A stretch of DNA of 64,000 bases from Vulcanimicrobiota bacterium (GTDB taxonomy: Bacteria > Vulcanimicrobiota > Xenobia > Xenobiales > JADMJV01), in assembly GCA_017307785.1 (NCBI GenBank), contig JAFKGI010000003.1, positions 242,298 to 306,297 of the forward strand. Reading direction: 5' to 3'. The translations under genes were made by a program, and so were the position numbers. Below the pieces are notes generated by a model. That model was not told the DNA's origin and ran no database searches. It was given only the letters and a program-made list of their open reading frames with translations. Every line of letters starts with the position of its first letter. Positions within the stretch are counted from its first letter, which is position 1. Of this stretch, positions 25,888-35,272 are shown one piece after another.

Positions 25888-26661
25888 TTGACCTTCGAAA
25901 AATGGGAAGGCCTGGGCAACGACTTTGTTTTCGTCGCCGGCGACCCGCCGGCCGATGCGCAAGCTCGGGCCATCCAATGGTGTGATCGACGCACCGGAGT
26001 CGGCGCCGACGGGCTCGTCTACCTGAATGACGAACCGCGTATGGTCATCTTCAACAGCGACGGCTCTCGCGCCAGCACCTGCGGTAACGCTCTGCGTTGC
26101 GTGGGTGCCTGGCGTGCGCAGCGCGACCGACTTCCTCTGGGCCAGTGGGAAGAAGTTGCCACCGACAGTGGCCAGCGACGTCTGAGAGTTCTCGATTCTG
26201 AGCGCGTGACCGTGGACATGGGCCCCCCGGGTAAAGTGGAGGGGACCCAGGATTTACTCCCCATCCCCGAGGTCGGTCTACCCGGTCACTTCCTCTCGAT
26301 GGGCAACCCCCACCTGGTGGTGCTTTGCCCCGAAGGGCTGCCTTCCCGGTCCGACTTCGAGAGTTGGGGCTCGAAACTGACCCACTCGATCCCGGGTGGC
26401 GTCAACGTCGAATTCGTGGCGCGTCGACCCGACACGCCCAACGCCCTGGAAGTGCTGGTCTGGGAACGCGGCGCCGGACCCACCCAGGCCTGTGGCAGCG
26501 GGGCTTGCGCCGCGCTGGTGGTGGCCGTGCGGGTGGGCTGGGTGAGCGGAACCAGCCGGGTAGGATTGCCCGGAGGCGAATTGGAAATCGACTGGAACGG
26601 CCAGGACGGGGTTTTGATGACCGGTCCGGCCCGCAACGTATTTAGAGGAGAACTAGTGTGA
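25888..26661 (+). CDS. dapF: Diaminopimelate epimerase
   Basis: 257 residues. The two catalytic Cys are present: Cys65 in NSDGSRASTCGNALR and Cys202 in QACGSGACAAL, with the GLGNDF start and MGNPHLVV. It interconverts LL- and meso-diaminopimelate for lysine and peptidoglycan, which implies meso-DAP in the wall. It starts with TTG two bases after hfq and overlaps the next gene by GTGA. Confidence 0.95.
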   Translation: MTFEKWEGLGNDFVFVAGDPPADAQARAIQWCDRRTGVGADGLVYLNDEPRMVIFNSDGSRASTCGNALRCVGAWRAQRDRLPLGQWEEVATDSGQRRLRVLDSERVTVDMGPPGKVEGTQDLLPIPEVGLPGHFLSMGNPHLVVLCPEGLPSRSDFESWGSKLTHSIPGGVNVEFVARRPDTPNALEVLVWERGAGPTQACGSGACAALVVAVRVGWVSGTSRVGLPGGELEIDWNGQDGVLMTGPARNVFRGELV

Positions 26662-27770
26662 GGACCAAGGAACGCCGCCAGAAACTGCTGGCCCAACTGG
26701 AAAGCAAAGGGGTTGATGCCCTGTTGGTGGCCACTCCCGAGAACCGCCGCTATCTGAGCGGGTTCTCCGGCTCGGCCGGTTATCTGTTGCTCGGTCCGCA
26801 GCACAACCAGATCGTGGCCGACGGCCGCTACTGGGCCCAGTGCGCCGAACAGTGCGCCGACCTGGACCTGGTGAAGTTCCGCCAGGAAGACTTCAAGTCT
26901 CTGATCGATTGCGCCGCCGCCCAGATCTCCGGGGACTCCGGGATCCTGGGAGTGGAGGGCCGCAACATGGTGGTGGCCGACTTTCAGGCCCTGCAGCGCG
27001 CCCTGCCCGAAGGCTGGTCGGTCCAGTCGGTGGAGAGCTGCGTGGAAGACATCCGCCAGCTTAAGGACCAGGAAGAACTGGAGTTGATGCGCAGAGCCGC
27101 CCAGATCGGCGACCAGGCTTTCCGCAAAGCCTTGGAATGCCTCAAGGAGGGCATTCGGGAGCGCGACTTCTGCCTGGAATTGGAATACCAGATGCAGAAA
27201 CTGGGCGCCCGCAAGCCCGCCTTCGACAGCATCGTGGCCTCCGGACCCAACGGCGCCTTTCCGCACGCCGGCGTCACCGACCGGGTCATCCAAAAGCACG
27301 AATTGATCACGGTCGACTTCGGTGCCTATCGAGACGGCTACAACTCCGACATCACCCGCACCATCTGGGTCGGTCAACTGAACGAGCGCAATCGCTTCAT
27401 CTACGAGAGCGTGCGCCAGGCGCAGCAACGCGCCGTGGACGCGGTCAAACCGGGCAAAACCTGCAAGGAAATTGACGCGGTGGCTCGCCAGTCGCTGCTC
27501 GACGCCGGCCTGGGAGAATACTTTACCCACGGTCTCGGTCACGGCATCGGCCTGGCCGTTCACGAACTGCCCGGGGTACGCAGTACCTCGGATGTGGTGC
27601 TCGAACCTGGCATGGTCATCACGATCGAACCCGGCGTCTACATTCCCGGCGAAACCGGTTGCCGGGTCGAGGACTCGGTGTTGGTCACAGCCGACGGCTG
27701 CGAAAAGCTCACCCGCTCCGCCTACCAAGAAGTGGGCCAGTCCCACCCCCTGGAAACCGTCGGAGCCTAA
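26658..27770 (+). CDS. M24 Xaa-Pro peptidase (PepP/PepQ type)
   Basis: 370 residues. A creatinase-like N-terminal domain (1-130) precedes the pita-bread metallopeptidase with all five metal ligands: DFGAYRDGYNSDITRT, GHGIGLAVHE, IEPGVY and RVEDSVLV. It trims peptides with Pro in the second position in the cytosol. The GTG start has GAGGAG upstream and overlaps dapF by four bases; it is the last gene of the operon and converges with the membrane-protein gene. Confidence 0.94.
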   Translation: MRTKERRQKLLAQLESKGVDALLVATPENRRYLSGFSGSAGYLLLGPQHNQIVADGRYWAQCAEQCADLDLVKFRQEDFKSLIDCAAAQISGDSGILGVEGRNMVVADFQALQRALPEGWSVQSVESCVEDIRQLKDQEELELMRRAAQIGDQAFRKALECLKEGIRERDFCLELEYQMQKLGARKPAFDSIVASGPNGAFPHAGVTDRVIQKHELITVDFGAYRDGYNSDITRTIWVGQLNERNRFIYESVRQAQQRAVDAVKPGKTCKEIDAVARQSLLDAGLGEYFTHGLGHGIGLAVHELPGVRSTSDVVLEPGMVITIEPGVYIPGETGCRVEDSVLVTADGCEKLTRSAYQEVGQSHPLETVGA

Positions 27771-28486
27771 ACACCCGCTCTCAGCTGATAGACCGAGTAG
27801 CCGATGGTGGCCGCCACCAGGACCAGCAGCAGAACCCAGAGCGACAGGGTCAACAAGTGCAGCCGCCGGCTGCGGCGAACGGCCTCCAGCAAACTCAAGC
27901 GGGACTCTTCCAAAGACAGAAAGGCGGACCGGCAGCGCCAGGCAACCTCGGCGGGAACGGAGAGACCCGAGCCTCGCCAGATCTGGTCGGAAGACCTCCA
28001 GATCCGGCCCAACCAAGGAATCCAGTAGCCGCTGATCAGCAACCATCCGACCACCGAGGGCCAGACCACCGAGGCAACCCAGACTATCGAAGCCATCCGA
28101 CGTTCACCGAGCTGCTGCAGGAGCGAGTAAAGCAGGGCCGGTTGCAGAAGCTCGAGGGCCAGCACCGCCAGGTAGCCCAGACCAATCAAAGCCAGCAACA
28201 CCTGAACAATCAGGTCCTGGCGCAGGTTCAGATAGTAGGAGCGCCATTCGTTCCAATCCGCCCCCTCTTCGATAGCTTCCTCGCTGGGACTGAAGCCTTG
28301 ACCGGTAGGACTCGGATGGGGTCGGGCTTCGCGAGTCAGCACCAAAATCAGAGGCAGACTCCCCCAGCCCAGCAGCAGGCCGAGGAAAGCAGGTCCAGCC
28401 CAGTTTCCACCGCGCCGGCCGGCTAAGAGCGTGGCCAGGACCGCCGAAATTGGATGGGAAAGGAGATCCGCCTCAATCCAGTGCAT
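27767..28486 (-). CDS. Hypothetical membrane protein
   Basis: 239 residues with about five hydrophobic segments (around 30-52, 92-115, 135-155 and 212-235, plus a weaker one) and a charged cytoplasmic loop (60-85). It ends WVLLLVLVAATIGYSVYQLRAGV. No family is recognised. It overlaps the M24 peptidase by four bases tail to tail. Confidence 0.7.
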   Translation of the reverse strand: MHWIEADLLSHPISAVLATLLAGRRGGNWAGPAFLGLLLGWGSLPLILVLTREARPHPSPTGQGFSPSEEAIEEGADWNEWRSYYLNLRQDLIVQVLLALIGLGYLAVLALELLQPALLYSLLQQLGERRMASIVWVASVVWPSVVGWLLISGYWIPWLGRIWRSSDQIWRGSGLSVPAEVAWRCRSAFLSLEESRLSLLEAVRRSRRLHLLTLSLWVLLLVLVAATIGYSVYQLRAGV

Positions 28487-28527
28487 GGAAAGAGAATTCC
28501 GCGCTGGCGAGCAAAACTCCGGCCAGC

Positions 28528-28851
28528 TTAGGACAGAACGGCGTAGGCCAGGGCGGCTCCCGAAACGGCGCCCACCAGTCCCAAGCTAAGAGCGCCGGCG
28601 AAGGCCTGGTTGGCGGGCTGAGCAGCCCAGTGCAGGGCGCGCAGGGCGGTATCGGCTCCGAGAACGCCGTTGCGCACCAGACCCATGGCGTGGGGCACGG
28701 AGTCGGCCAACAGGCGAGGACCGTAGGTTTTGGCCAGGATGCTGCCCCCCAGGGTGCCGTAGGCGGCGCCCACAGCGCCGGCGCTGACCGTCAAAATCGG
28801 ACGTGCGATGGGATGGCGAGGACCGCCCGGAGGTCTGGATTGAATTCTCAC
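28528..28851 (-). CDS. Small Ala/Gly-rich membrane protein
   Basis: 107 residues with GTG start. Two Gly/Ala-rich helices (about 20-45 and 85-107) resemble glycine-zipper membrane-insertion segments, with ILTVSAGAVGAAYGTLGGS first. No clear Shine-Dalgarno and no recognised family. It is divergent from the ADP-ribosyltransferase-like gene. Confidence 0.6.
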   Translation of the reverse strand: MRIQSRPPGGPRHPIARPILTVSAGAVGAAYGTLGGSILAKTYGPRLLADSVPHAMGLVRNGVLGADTALRALHWAAQPANQAFAGALSLGLVGAVSGAALAYAVLS

Positions 28852-28963
28852 CCGCCCAGGATAGCCGTCAGCCCCTGCGACGGTGCGAACGTCAGGTTAA
28901 CTTGTCGCACTGGTAACACGGGCCAACTTTCTCCCTTTGTTCCAACGGGCTAAACTGCAGGAG

Positions 28964-29533
28964 ATGAAGGTCCAGGCCCCCGTGCTGCAGTGGCAGCGCC
29001 AGGAGATGAACAAGCTGAAGGAACGGCACAGCCACGCATTTTGCGGCGGGCCCGTCTTTCACGGCACCGGTCTATCCCCGGACCAGGTGCTGCTCGAGGG
29101 CATCCCGGCCACCGGCGGTCGCGACTTCGACTTGATGGAACACCAGCGCCAGTTCATCCAGGTGGGCGAAGCCAAAGAAGAGCAGTCCGCTCTGCGCGGC
29201 AGCTGCCTGGCCGCCCCCACCCCGGCCGGTTTCGCCGGTGAAGGCGGCTGGGTCTACAAACTCTACCCGGTGGGCGGCGGCATCGATGTCAACGCGGCCC
29301 TGGGGCCGAAAAAGGTCGACATGGCCAAGGGCACTCTGGAAGGTTCGATCATGCCCGGCGAAACCGAGATCGCCTTCGCCTCCTACCAGCCCTCCTGTCA
29401 AATCGAAGGCTACTATCAGGTGGGCAGCTACTCCGAAGCCCACGGCAAATACCGCTTAGGGAAGTTTGTGCCGAATCCTCACTTCGCTCCCGGGGCCTGG
29501 GAAAGCGAACGAATCACGGTCGCTCAGCCATAG
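28964..29533 (+). CDS. Putative cholera/pertussis-toxin-like ADP-ribosyltransferase
   Basis: 189 residues with no signal peptide. The layout follows the A subunit of cholera toxin: VFHGTGLSPDQVLLEG (31-46) corresponds to the NAD-arginine strand, ALRGSCLAAPTPAGF (76-90) to the STS region, WVYKLYPVGGGIDVNAALG to the core strand before the loop, then GETEIAF with Glu133-x-Glu135 (ExE) and CQIEGYYQV, like the toxin QIYGWYRV. His33 stands where toxins have Arg, as in the HGT of PARP-type enzymes. An ATG at 28964 abuts GGAG; a TTG at 28937 is the alternative. The activity is inferred, not shown. Confidence 0.7.
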   Translation: MKVQAPVLQWQRQEMNKLKERHSHAFCGGPVFHGTGLSPDQVLLEGIPATGGRDFDLMEHQRQFIQVGEAKEEQSALRGSCLAAPTPAGFAGEGGWVYKLYPVGGGIDVNAALGPKKVDMAKGTLEGSIMPGETEIAFASYQPSCQIEGYYQVGSYSEAHGKYRLGKFVPNPHFAPGAWESERITVAQP

Positions 29534-30710
29534 CCGCCCCCGCCAGATAACCACTGGCCCAGGCGTTCTGAAAGTTAAAACCGCCCGTCACTCCGTCCAC
29601 ATCCAGCAATTCGCCGGCCAGGAAAAGCCCGGGGCAAAGCTTGCTTTCCAGCGTCTTCAGGTCTACTTCACCCAGCGGCACGCCGCCAGCCACCACGAAC
29701 TCCTCTTTGAAGACGCCCTTGGCAAGGACCTGAAGCCGGCAGTTCTTGAGGGTTTCGACCAACCGGTTGAGAAATTTCTCGGAGGCCCGGGACCAGGCCA
29801 GGTCTTCTTCGACCAGATTGCGCCAGAGGCGCCGCGGCAGACCCCAGGGACAGTCGCCGGCCACTTTCTTGTGGGAGCCACGCAAGCGTTGGAAAGTCTC
29901 CCTCACTTCCTCTTGAGACACATCGGGCAACCAATCGACGCGAACCCAGGCCTGGTAGTTCAGCTCGTGCAACATGCGCGCTCCCCAGGCGGAAAGCCTC
30001 AGAGTCACCGGCCCGGACAGGCCCCAGTGAGTGATCAGCAGAGCGCCTTCCTGGCGCAAGGCGGGCTTCGTCTCCAACACGGCCCGCACCCGATCCACCG
30101 CAATACCCGGTAAGTCCCGCAATCTCGGGTCGTCCACCGTGAAGGTGAAAAGCGAGGGACAGGGGGGTATCATCCTATGACCCAACTCGGCCAACCAGGG
30201 GTACACGGTCGGGGCCCCGCCGGTGGCCAGCAAGAGCCGCGGGGCGCTCAGGCTGGTATCCTGCAGACGCACGGTCCAACCCGGTTCGATGGCCAGCACC
30301 TTGGTGCTCAAGCGCACCTCCACACCCAGCTTCTGGGCCTCCCCCAGCAAGCAGTCGATGATGGACTGGGAACTGTCGCTGACCGGAAAAACGCGACCGT
30401 CGGGCTCCACCTTGAGCGCTACCCCGCGCTCTTCGAACCAGGCCATGGTCTCGCTCGGGCCAAAGCGGGAGAAAAGGGCTCGCAACTGCTTTTCGCCGCG
30501 CGGGTAGTGCTTGACCAACTGCCCCACCTCAAAGCAGGCGTGGGTTACGTTGCAGCGACCGCCACCCGAGATGCGCACCTTGGCCAGCGGGCGGGCGGCC
30601 GCCTCCAGCAACACCACCCGCCACTCGGGCCGGCGCCTCTTCAGTTCGATGGCCGCGAAGAAGCCCGCCGCTCCGCCGCCTACCAGGATTGCATCCATCA
30701 CCTGGGCCAT
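29514..30710 (-). CDS. BaiN/HI0933-type FAD-dependent oxidoreductase
   Basis: 398 residues. The FAD dinucleotide motif VGGGAAGFFAAIELK, the family signature KVRISGGGRCNVTHA, LLATGGAP, and the C-terminal GLFLAGELLDVDGVTGGFNFQNAWASG are present. Family members are flavoproteins of uncertain natural substrate; some reduce unsaturated carbonyl or steroid compounds. The ATG at 30710 gives the expected N terminus. It runs convergently into the ADP-ribosyltransferase-like gene (20-base overlap) and is divergent from the peptidase gene. Confidence 0.93.
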   Translation of the reverse strand: MAQVMDAILVGGGAAGFFAAIELKRRRPEWRVVLLEAAARPLAKVRISGGGRCNVTHACFEVGQLVKHYPRGEKQLRALFSRFGPSETMAWFEERGVALKVEPDGRVFPVSDSSQSIIDCLLGEAQKLGVEVRLSTKVLAIEPGWTVRLQDTSLSAPRLLLATGGAPTVYPWLAELGHRMIPPCPSLFTFTVDDPRLRDLPGIAVDRVRAVLETKPALRQEGALLITHWGLSGPVTLRLSAWGARMLHELNYQAWVRVDWLPDVSQEEVRETFQRLRGSHKKVAGDCPWGLPRRLWRNLVEEDLAWSRASEKFLNRLVETLKNCRLQVLAKGVFKEEFVVAGGVPLGEVDLKTLESKLCPGLFLAGELLDVDGVTGGFNFQNAWASGYLAGAAMAERP

Positions 30711-30755
30711 GGTCGGCCGCAAGGTGGCCAATTCCTTCCTGTGGAAGGCGGCGCG

Positions 30756-32852
30756 ATGAGCACTCGCAAGCAAGTGGCCCGGGGGGCACTGCTCCTGGCC
30801 TTGAGCGCCCCCGGCTTGAGCCAGCCTCAGCCGCCCAAAGCCAAGCAAATTCCCCACGTCACCAAGATTCACGGCCAAGAATTACTGGACAACTATTTCT
30901 GGCTGCGCGACCGCAAAGACCCGGACACGCTGGCCTACCTGCGCAAAGAGAACGCCTACTGTGACAAGGTCCTGGCTCCCACCGCGGGGCTGCAGAAAAC
31001 TCTCTATCAGGAGATGCTCTCGCGCGTTCAGGAGGACGATCAACGCGCTCCCTATCGTATCGGCAAATACGGCTATTACGCGCGCACCAAAAAAGGCAAA
31101 TCCTATGCGATCTACTGCCGCGTTCCCTGGGGCAAGGAGAAGCCCGTCGAAGTTCTGCTGGACGCCAACGCCCTGGCCAAGGGACACGACTATCTAGGGA
31201 TGGGCAGTTTCGAGGTCAGTCCCGATTCCAACTGGTTGGCCTATAGCGTGGATATCACCGGCTATCGCCAATATCGCCTGCACTTCAAAGACTTGCGAAC
31301 CAAGCAGGTCACCACCGATTCCTTAGAGCGTGTCACTTCGATGGCCTGGGCTCAGGACAACAAGACGATCTTCTTCACCACCGAAGACCCCGTGACCAAG
31401 CGCTCCGACAAATTCTGGCGCCACACCGTAGGCACCAAAGACACTCGGCTGCTTTACACCGAGAAAGACGAACTCTTCGATCTCACCTGCGCCCCCTCAC
31501 GCGATCAGGCCATGGTTTTGCTCCACTGCTACTCGAAGACGTCCACCGAGATGCGATTCCGCCCGGCCGACGCCTCCGAAACCGCCCTCCAGGTCGTGCG
31601 TCCGCGCGAAGCCGACCACGAATACTGGGGCGATTTCTACCAGGGCCGCTTCGTCCTGCGCACCAACCTGAAAGCCCCCATGTTCAAGGTGGTGCAGGCT
31701 TCGGCAGAGCAACCCGGCCAGTGGAAAGACCTGTTCGTTCCCGCCGAAGGCACTCAGGTCGACCAGTTCTGCCTCTTCCCTCAGCACATCGCCCTGGAAG
31801 TGCGCCGCAGCGGTGTCCCGGGTCTGGCCATCAGCGACAGTCAAGGCCAGAACTTGAAGGAGATCCAGTTCAAGGAAACCGTGCGCAGTCTCTCGTTTGG
31901 CGAGAATGAGGATGTCGACCTGAACTACGTTCGAGTCGAGTACGAGTCACCGGTCACGCCGCCCACCACTTACGACGTCAGCCTGAAAAGCGGCGCTCTG
32001 CGCAAAGTCCGCCAGCAACCGGTTCCCAATTACAACGCCCGGCAGTATAGTTGCCAGCGCTGGAACGTGACCGCTCGCGATGGCGTGACGGTACCTGTCA
32101 CTCTGGTGTATAAAGCCGGCACCAAACCCGACCAGAGCCACCCCCTGCTCATGGAAGGCTACGGATCCTACGGTTCGATCGACGACCCCTATTTTTCGGC
32201 CAGTCTGTTCAGCCTGCTCGACCGGGGCGTCGTCTACGCTTATGCCCACATCCGCGGGGGCGGCGAAATGGGCGAACCCTGGCGTATGGCCGGACGCATG
32301 ATGACCAAGATGAACACCTTCAACGACTTCGTCGACTGCGGCCAGGACCTGGTCGACAAAGGTTGGTCCCGGGCCGACGGACTGGTCATTACCGGCGGCA
32401 GCGCCGGTGGATTGCTGGTCGGAGCGGCCGCCAATCAAAGGCCCGGACTCTTCCACGCGGTGCTGTGCAAGGTCCCCTTCGTGGACGTCATGAACACCAT
32501 GCTGGACGCCAGCCTGCCCCTGACCACCAGCGAATACATCGAGTGGGGCAACCCCAACGAGAAGCCCGCCTTCGATTACATGCTGCAGTATTCGCCCTAT
32601 GACAACCTGCAGGCCAAAGCCTATCCCTCCATGCTAGTGAAGGTCTCGCTCAACGACAGTCAGGTGCCCTACTGGGAGGGCGCCAAGTTCGTAGCCAAAC
32701 TGCGAGCGCTGAAAACCGATGATCATCCGCTGCTGCTCAAGTCCAACTTGAAAGCGGGCCACGGCGGCTCTTCGGGTCGCTATGACCGCCTCAAAGAGCG
32801 CGCCTTTGACTACGCCTACATCCTCTGGCAGATGGGCTTGTTGAAGAACTGA
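30756..32852 (+). CDS. Exported S9A prolyl oligopeptidase (PtrB-like)
   Basis: 698 residues with a signal peptide (about 1-22). An N-terminal beta-propeller (70-400) precedes an alpha/beta hydrolase with Ser549 in GGSAGG, Asp634 in LNDSQVPYW and His669 in AGHGGSSGR; HIRGGGEMG is the family oxyanion region. It cleaves short peptides after Pro or basic residues. GGAAGG lies upstream of the ATG at 30756, and longer in-frame starts are antisense to the flavoprotein gene. The RND exporter follows with overlapping codons. Confidence 0.94.
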   Translation: MSTRKQVARGALLLALSAPGLSQPQPPKAKQIPHVTKIHGQELLDNYFWLRDRKDPDTLAYLRKENAYCDKVLAPTAGLQKTLYQEMLSRVQEDDQRAPYRIGKYGYYARTKKGKSYAIYCRVPWGKEKPVEVLLDANALAKGHDYLGMGSFEVSPDSNWLAYSVDITGYRQYRLHFKDLRTKQVTTDSLERVTSMAWAQDNKTIFFTTEDPVTKRSDKFWRHTVGTKDTRLLYTEKDELFDLTCAPSRDQAMVLLHCYSKTSTEMRFRPADASETALQVVRPREADHEYWGDFYQGRFVLRTNLKAPMFKVVQASAEQPGQWKDLFVPAEGTQVDQFCLFPQHIALEVRRSGVPGLAISDSQGQNLKEIQFKETVRSLSFGENEDVDLNYVRVEYESPVTPPTTYDVSLKSGALRKVRQQPVPNYNARQYSCQRWNVTARDGVTVPVTLVYKAGTKPDQSHPLLMEGYGSYGSIDDPYFSASLFSLLDRGVVYAYAHIRGGGEMGEPWRMAGRMMTKMNTFNDFVDCGQDLVDKGWSRADGLVITGGSAGGLLVGAAANQRPGLFHAVLCKVPFVDVMNTMLDASLPLTTSEYIEWGNPNEKPAFDYMLQYSPYDNLQAKAYPSMLVKVSLNDSQVPYWEGAKFVAKLRALKTDDHPLLLKSNLKAGHGGSSGRYDRLKERAFDYAYILWQMGLLKN

Positions 32853-35272
32853 AGCCTCGTTGGATCCTTGGGGGCGCGGTGGTGCTGGCGCTGATCTGCC
32901 TGATCTTCGCCGGTGCCCGCCTGCGGTTCAGCAACGATCGGACTCGCATGCTCGATCCCCGCCACCCGGCCCAGCAACGTTTTGAAGAGTATCGCCAGGC
33001 CTTCGGCGCCAGTCCGGAGGTGGTGCTGCTGATCAGCAGCGACGACGCGGAACTTCGTCGTGCATGTGCTGACGCCGTCCTCAAGCAACTGGCCGGCGAG
33101 CCCCGACTGCACGAACTGAGCGGGGTCCTGGAGATGCCGTTGCTGCCTCAGCAGGGTCTCTACTATTCGAGTCCGGAAACCCTGAGCAGCCTGGAACAAC
33201 GCCTCAAGCTGCTGCAGCAGTTTCAGGGCGGCAGTCTACCGAATCAGCCCGAGGTAATGCGCGAGCTCCTGCACTCGCTGCGCAGTCGCGGCCACGAGCC
33301 CTACCAGAGCCCTTTTGGACCCCCTCCCCCTAAACTCGAATCACGCCGCTACCTGGAACTCACGCCCGAGACCCTGGTGGTGGCGGCTCGAGTGCAGCCG
33401 GGTCAGGACAGCAACGACGCCCTGCTCGCCCGTCTGCGCACCAGGGTCAACGAGGTGATGGCCTCGCACGCCGGCGTCGACGTCCTTCTGGGTGGCGACT
33501 TTGTGGCGTTCTGCGACGACGCCCGGGCGGCCCGTCGCACCGCTCTTCAGGTCAGTCTGCTCTCCTTGCTTTTGGTGCACAGCTTCTTTCGCTGGGCTTT
33601 CGGACGTCCCCAACCGGCCCGCCTGGCCCTGCTGACGGTCCTGATCGCCCTGTGCTGGAGCTGCGCCTGGGTCGCCTGGATGACGCCGACCCTCAATCTG
33701 ATCACGCTCAATTTTACGGCCACCTTGATCGGGCTGGGTATGGACTTCAACGTGCAGATGCTCTATCGGTTTTACGAGGAGCGCGAGCGAGCCGACAGCG
33801 CCGAGCAGGCCGTCCGCAACACCTTGAGCAGTGCGGGCAAAGAAAATTTCGTCGGGGCCCTGGCCACCAGCGCCGCATTTTTTAGTTTGATGGCCACTCC
33901 CTTTCTGGGAGTGGCTCAGCTAGGGCTTATCAGCGGCGTAGGCGTGCTTCTGTGCTGGGTCGCCTCGGTGACCGTCCTGCCGGCCCTGTTGCTGGTCACG
34001 GGCGCCCAGGGAGCCGCTCCGCCGGCCGGCCCCTGGCAGCGCTGGGAGCAGACCTGGCGCTCCTATCCCCGATTCATACTGCTGGCCGCGGGCCTGCTGA
34101 CGGTGGTGGCCACCTTTCACCTGCACCGGCCCATCTTTGACTACAATTTGCTGCATATGATGCCCGAAGACGCCCTGGCCATTCGCAACGACCGCGAGTT
34201 CCACCAGCGCTGCGGCATGTGCAGTCTCTACGCCTGTTCGCTGGCCTCCGATGAAACCGAACTGCGGCGGCGCACCGAGCAGTTTCGCAAGCTGCCGGGT
34301 ATCGCCCGAGTGGAAAGCCCGGCCGACTGGATTCCGGAGAAAGCAGAGGCGCGCCGTCAGCGCGTCCACGACCTGCTGGCCACGCCTGCGGGCGCCCCGC
34401 CGCAATGGCTCCAGGAGTTGCCGGACCCCGGTCAGCGACTCAGCACCGAGCAACTGCTGGAATTGAAAAAGCATTTCCGAGGGGGGGACGCCGAGGTCAG
34501 CAGTTTGCTGGCGCAACTGGGTCCCGGCCCGATCCAGGACGGGCTCTCGCATTTCTTCGGGGAATTCAAACAAGACTTGACGAGCCGCCGGGAGTGGCTG
34601 GCGGCCCAACGGGAAGAACCGGTTCCCCAGTGGAGCCAGCTTCCCCCGAACCTGATGCAGCGCTACCATCAGGGCTCTAAGTGGCTGATCAAGATCTATC
34701 CCAAAAAAGATGTCTGGGAAAAGGAAGCTCTGGAAGAGTTCATGCAAGAACTGGCCACCGTCGACCCGCAAGTGACCGGGCTGCCTCTGTTGACCCACAC
34801 CTATCTGCAGCAGATCAAGGATTCTTACTGGATCGCCGGACGCAACGCTCTGGTGGCCATCAGCTTGATTCTCCTGATCTCGTTTCGCCGTCTCGACGAA
34901 GCCGTCTGGGCGCTGGCTCCCAAGCTGCTGGGGGTGGTCTGGATGCTGGGAGCGATGGGCTTGCTGGGCATCAACTTCAACCCGGCGAATGCCACCGCCC
35001 TACCGCTGACGCTGGGGATCGGGCTGGTCTTCGGAGTTCACGTCGTGCATCGCCTGCGCGACCATCCCGAAGAGGGCGTTTTTGTGGGCTCCACCGGTAG
35101 CGCGGTGCTGGTTTCCGGAGTCTCTACGGTGCTTGGCTATATTTCGCTGGTCACCTCACCCTATCGAGGTATTGCCAGCCTGGGCTTGATCATGGGCCTG
35201 GGCGTCGTCAGCAGTCTGGTCACCTCGCTGGTGGTGCTGCCCATCGTGCGCCAGGCAGTCAAGCGTCGTTAG
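32849..35272 (+). CDS. RND/MMPL-family exporter
   Basis: About 807 residues. Two repeats, each with one leading helix, a large extracytoplasmic loop and five or six helices. The MMPL signatures are FTATLIGLGMDFNVQMLYRF (about 285-305) and the parallel second-half TLGIGLVFGVHVVHRLRDH. The layout resembles hopanoid or lipid exporters of the HpnN type. No ATG, GTG or TTG precedes the first helix: a CTG at 32849 overlapping the peptidase stop as CTGA would give LKPRWILGG before the helix, whereas GTG at 32879 would cut into it. The start is therefore uncertain. Confidence 0.87.
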   Translation: MKPRWILGGAVVLALICLIFAGARLRFSNDRTRMLDPRHPAQQRFEEYRQAFGASPEVVLLISSDDAELRRACADAVLKQLAGEPRLHELSGVLEMPLLPQQGLYYSSPETLSSLEQRLKLLQQFQGGSLPNQPEVMRELLHSLRSRGHEPYQSPFGPPPPKLESRRYLELTPETLVVAARVQPGQDSNDALLARLRTRVNEVMASHAGVDVLLGGDFVAFCDDARAARRTALQVSLLSLLLVHSFFRWAFGRPQPARLALLTVLIALCWSCAWVAWMTPTLNLITLNFTATLIGLGMDFNVQMLYRFYEERERADSAEQAVRNTLSSAGKENFVGALATSAAFFSLMATPFLGVAQLGLISGVGVLLCWVASVTVLPALLLVTGAQGAAPPAGPWQRWEQTWRSYPRFILLAAGLLTVVATFHLHRPIFDYNLLHMMPEDALAIRNDREFHQRCGMCSLYACSLASDETELRRRTEQFRKLPGIARVESPADWIPEKAEARRQRVHDLLATPAGAPPQWLQELPDPGQRLSTEQLLELKKHFRGGDAEVSSLLAQLGPGPIQDGLSHFFGEFKQDLTSRREWLAAQREEPVPQWSQLPPNLMQRYHQGSKWLIKIYPKKDVWEKEALEEFMQELATVDPQVTGLPLLTHTYLQQIKDSYWIAGRNALVAISLILLISFRRLDEAVWALAPKLLGVVWMLGAMGLLGINFNPANATALPLTLGIGLVFGVHVVHRLRDHPEEGVFVGSTGSAVLVSGVSTVLGYISLVTSPYRGIASLGLIMGLGVVSSLVTSLVVLPIVRQAVKRR

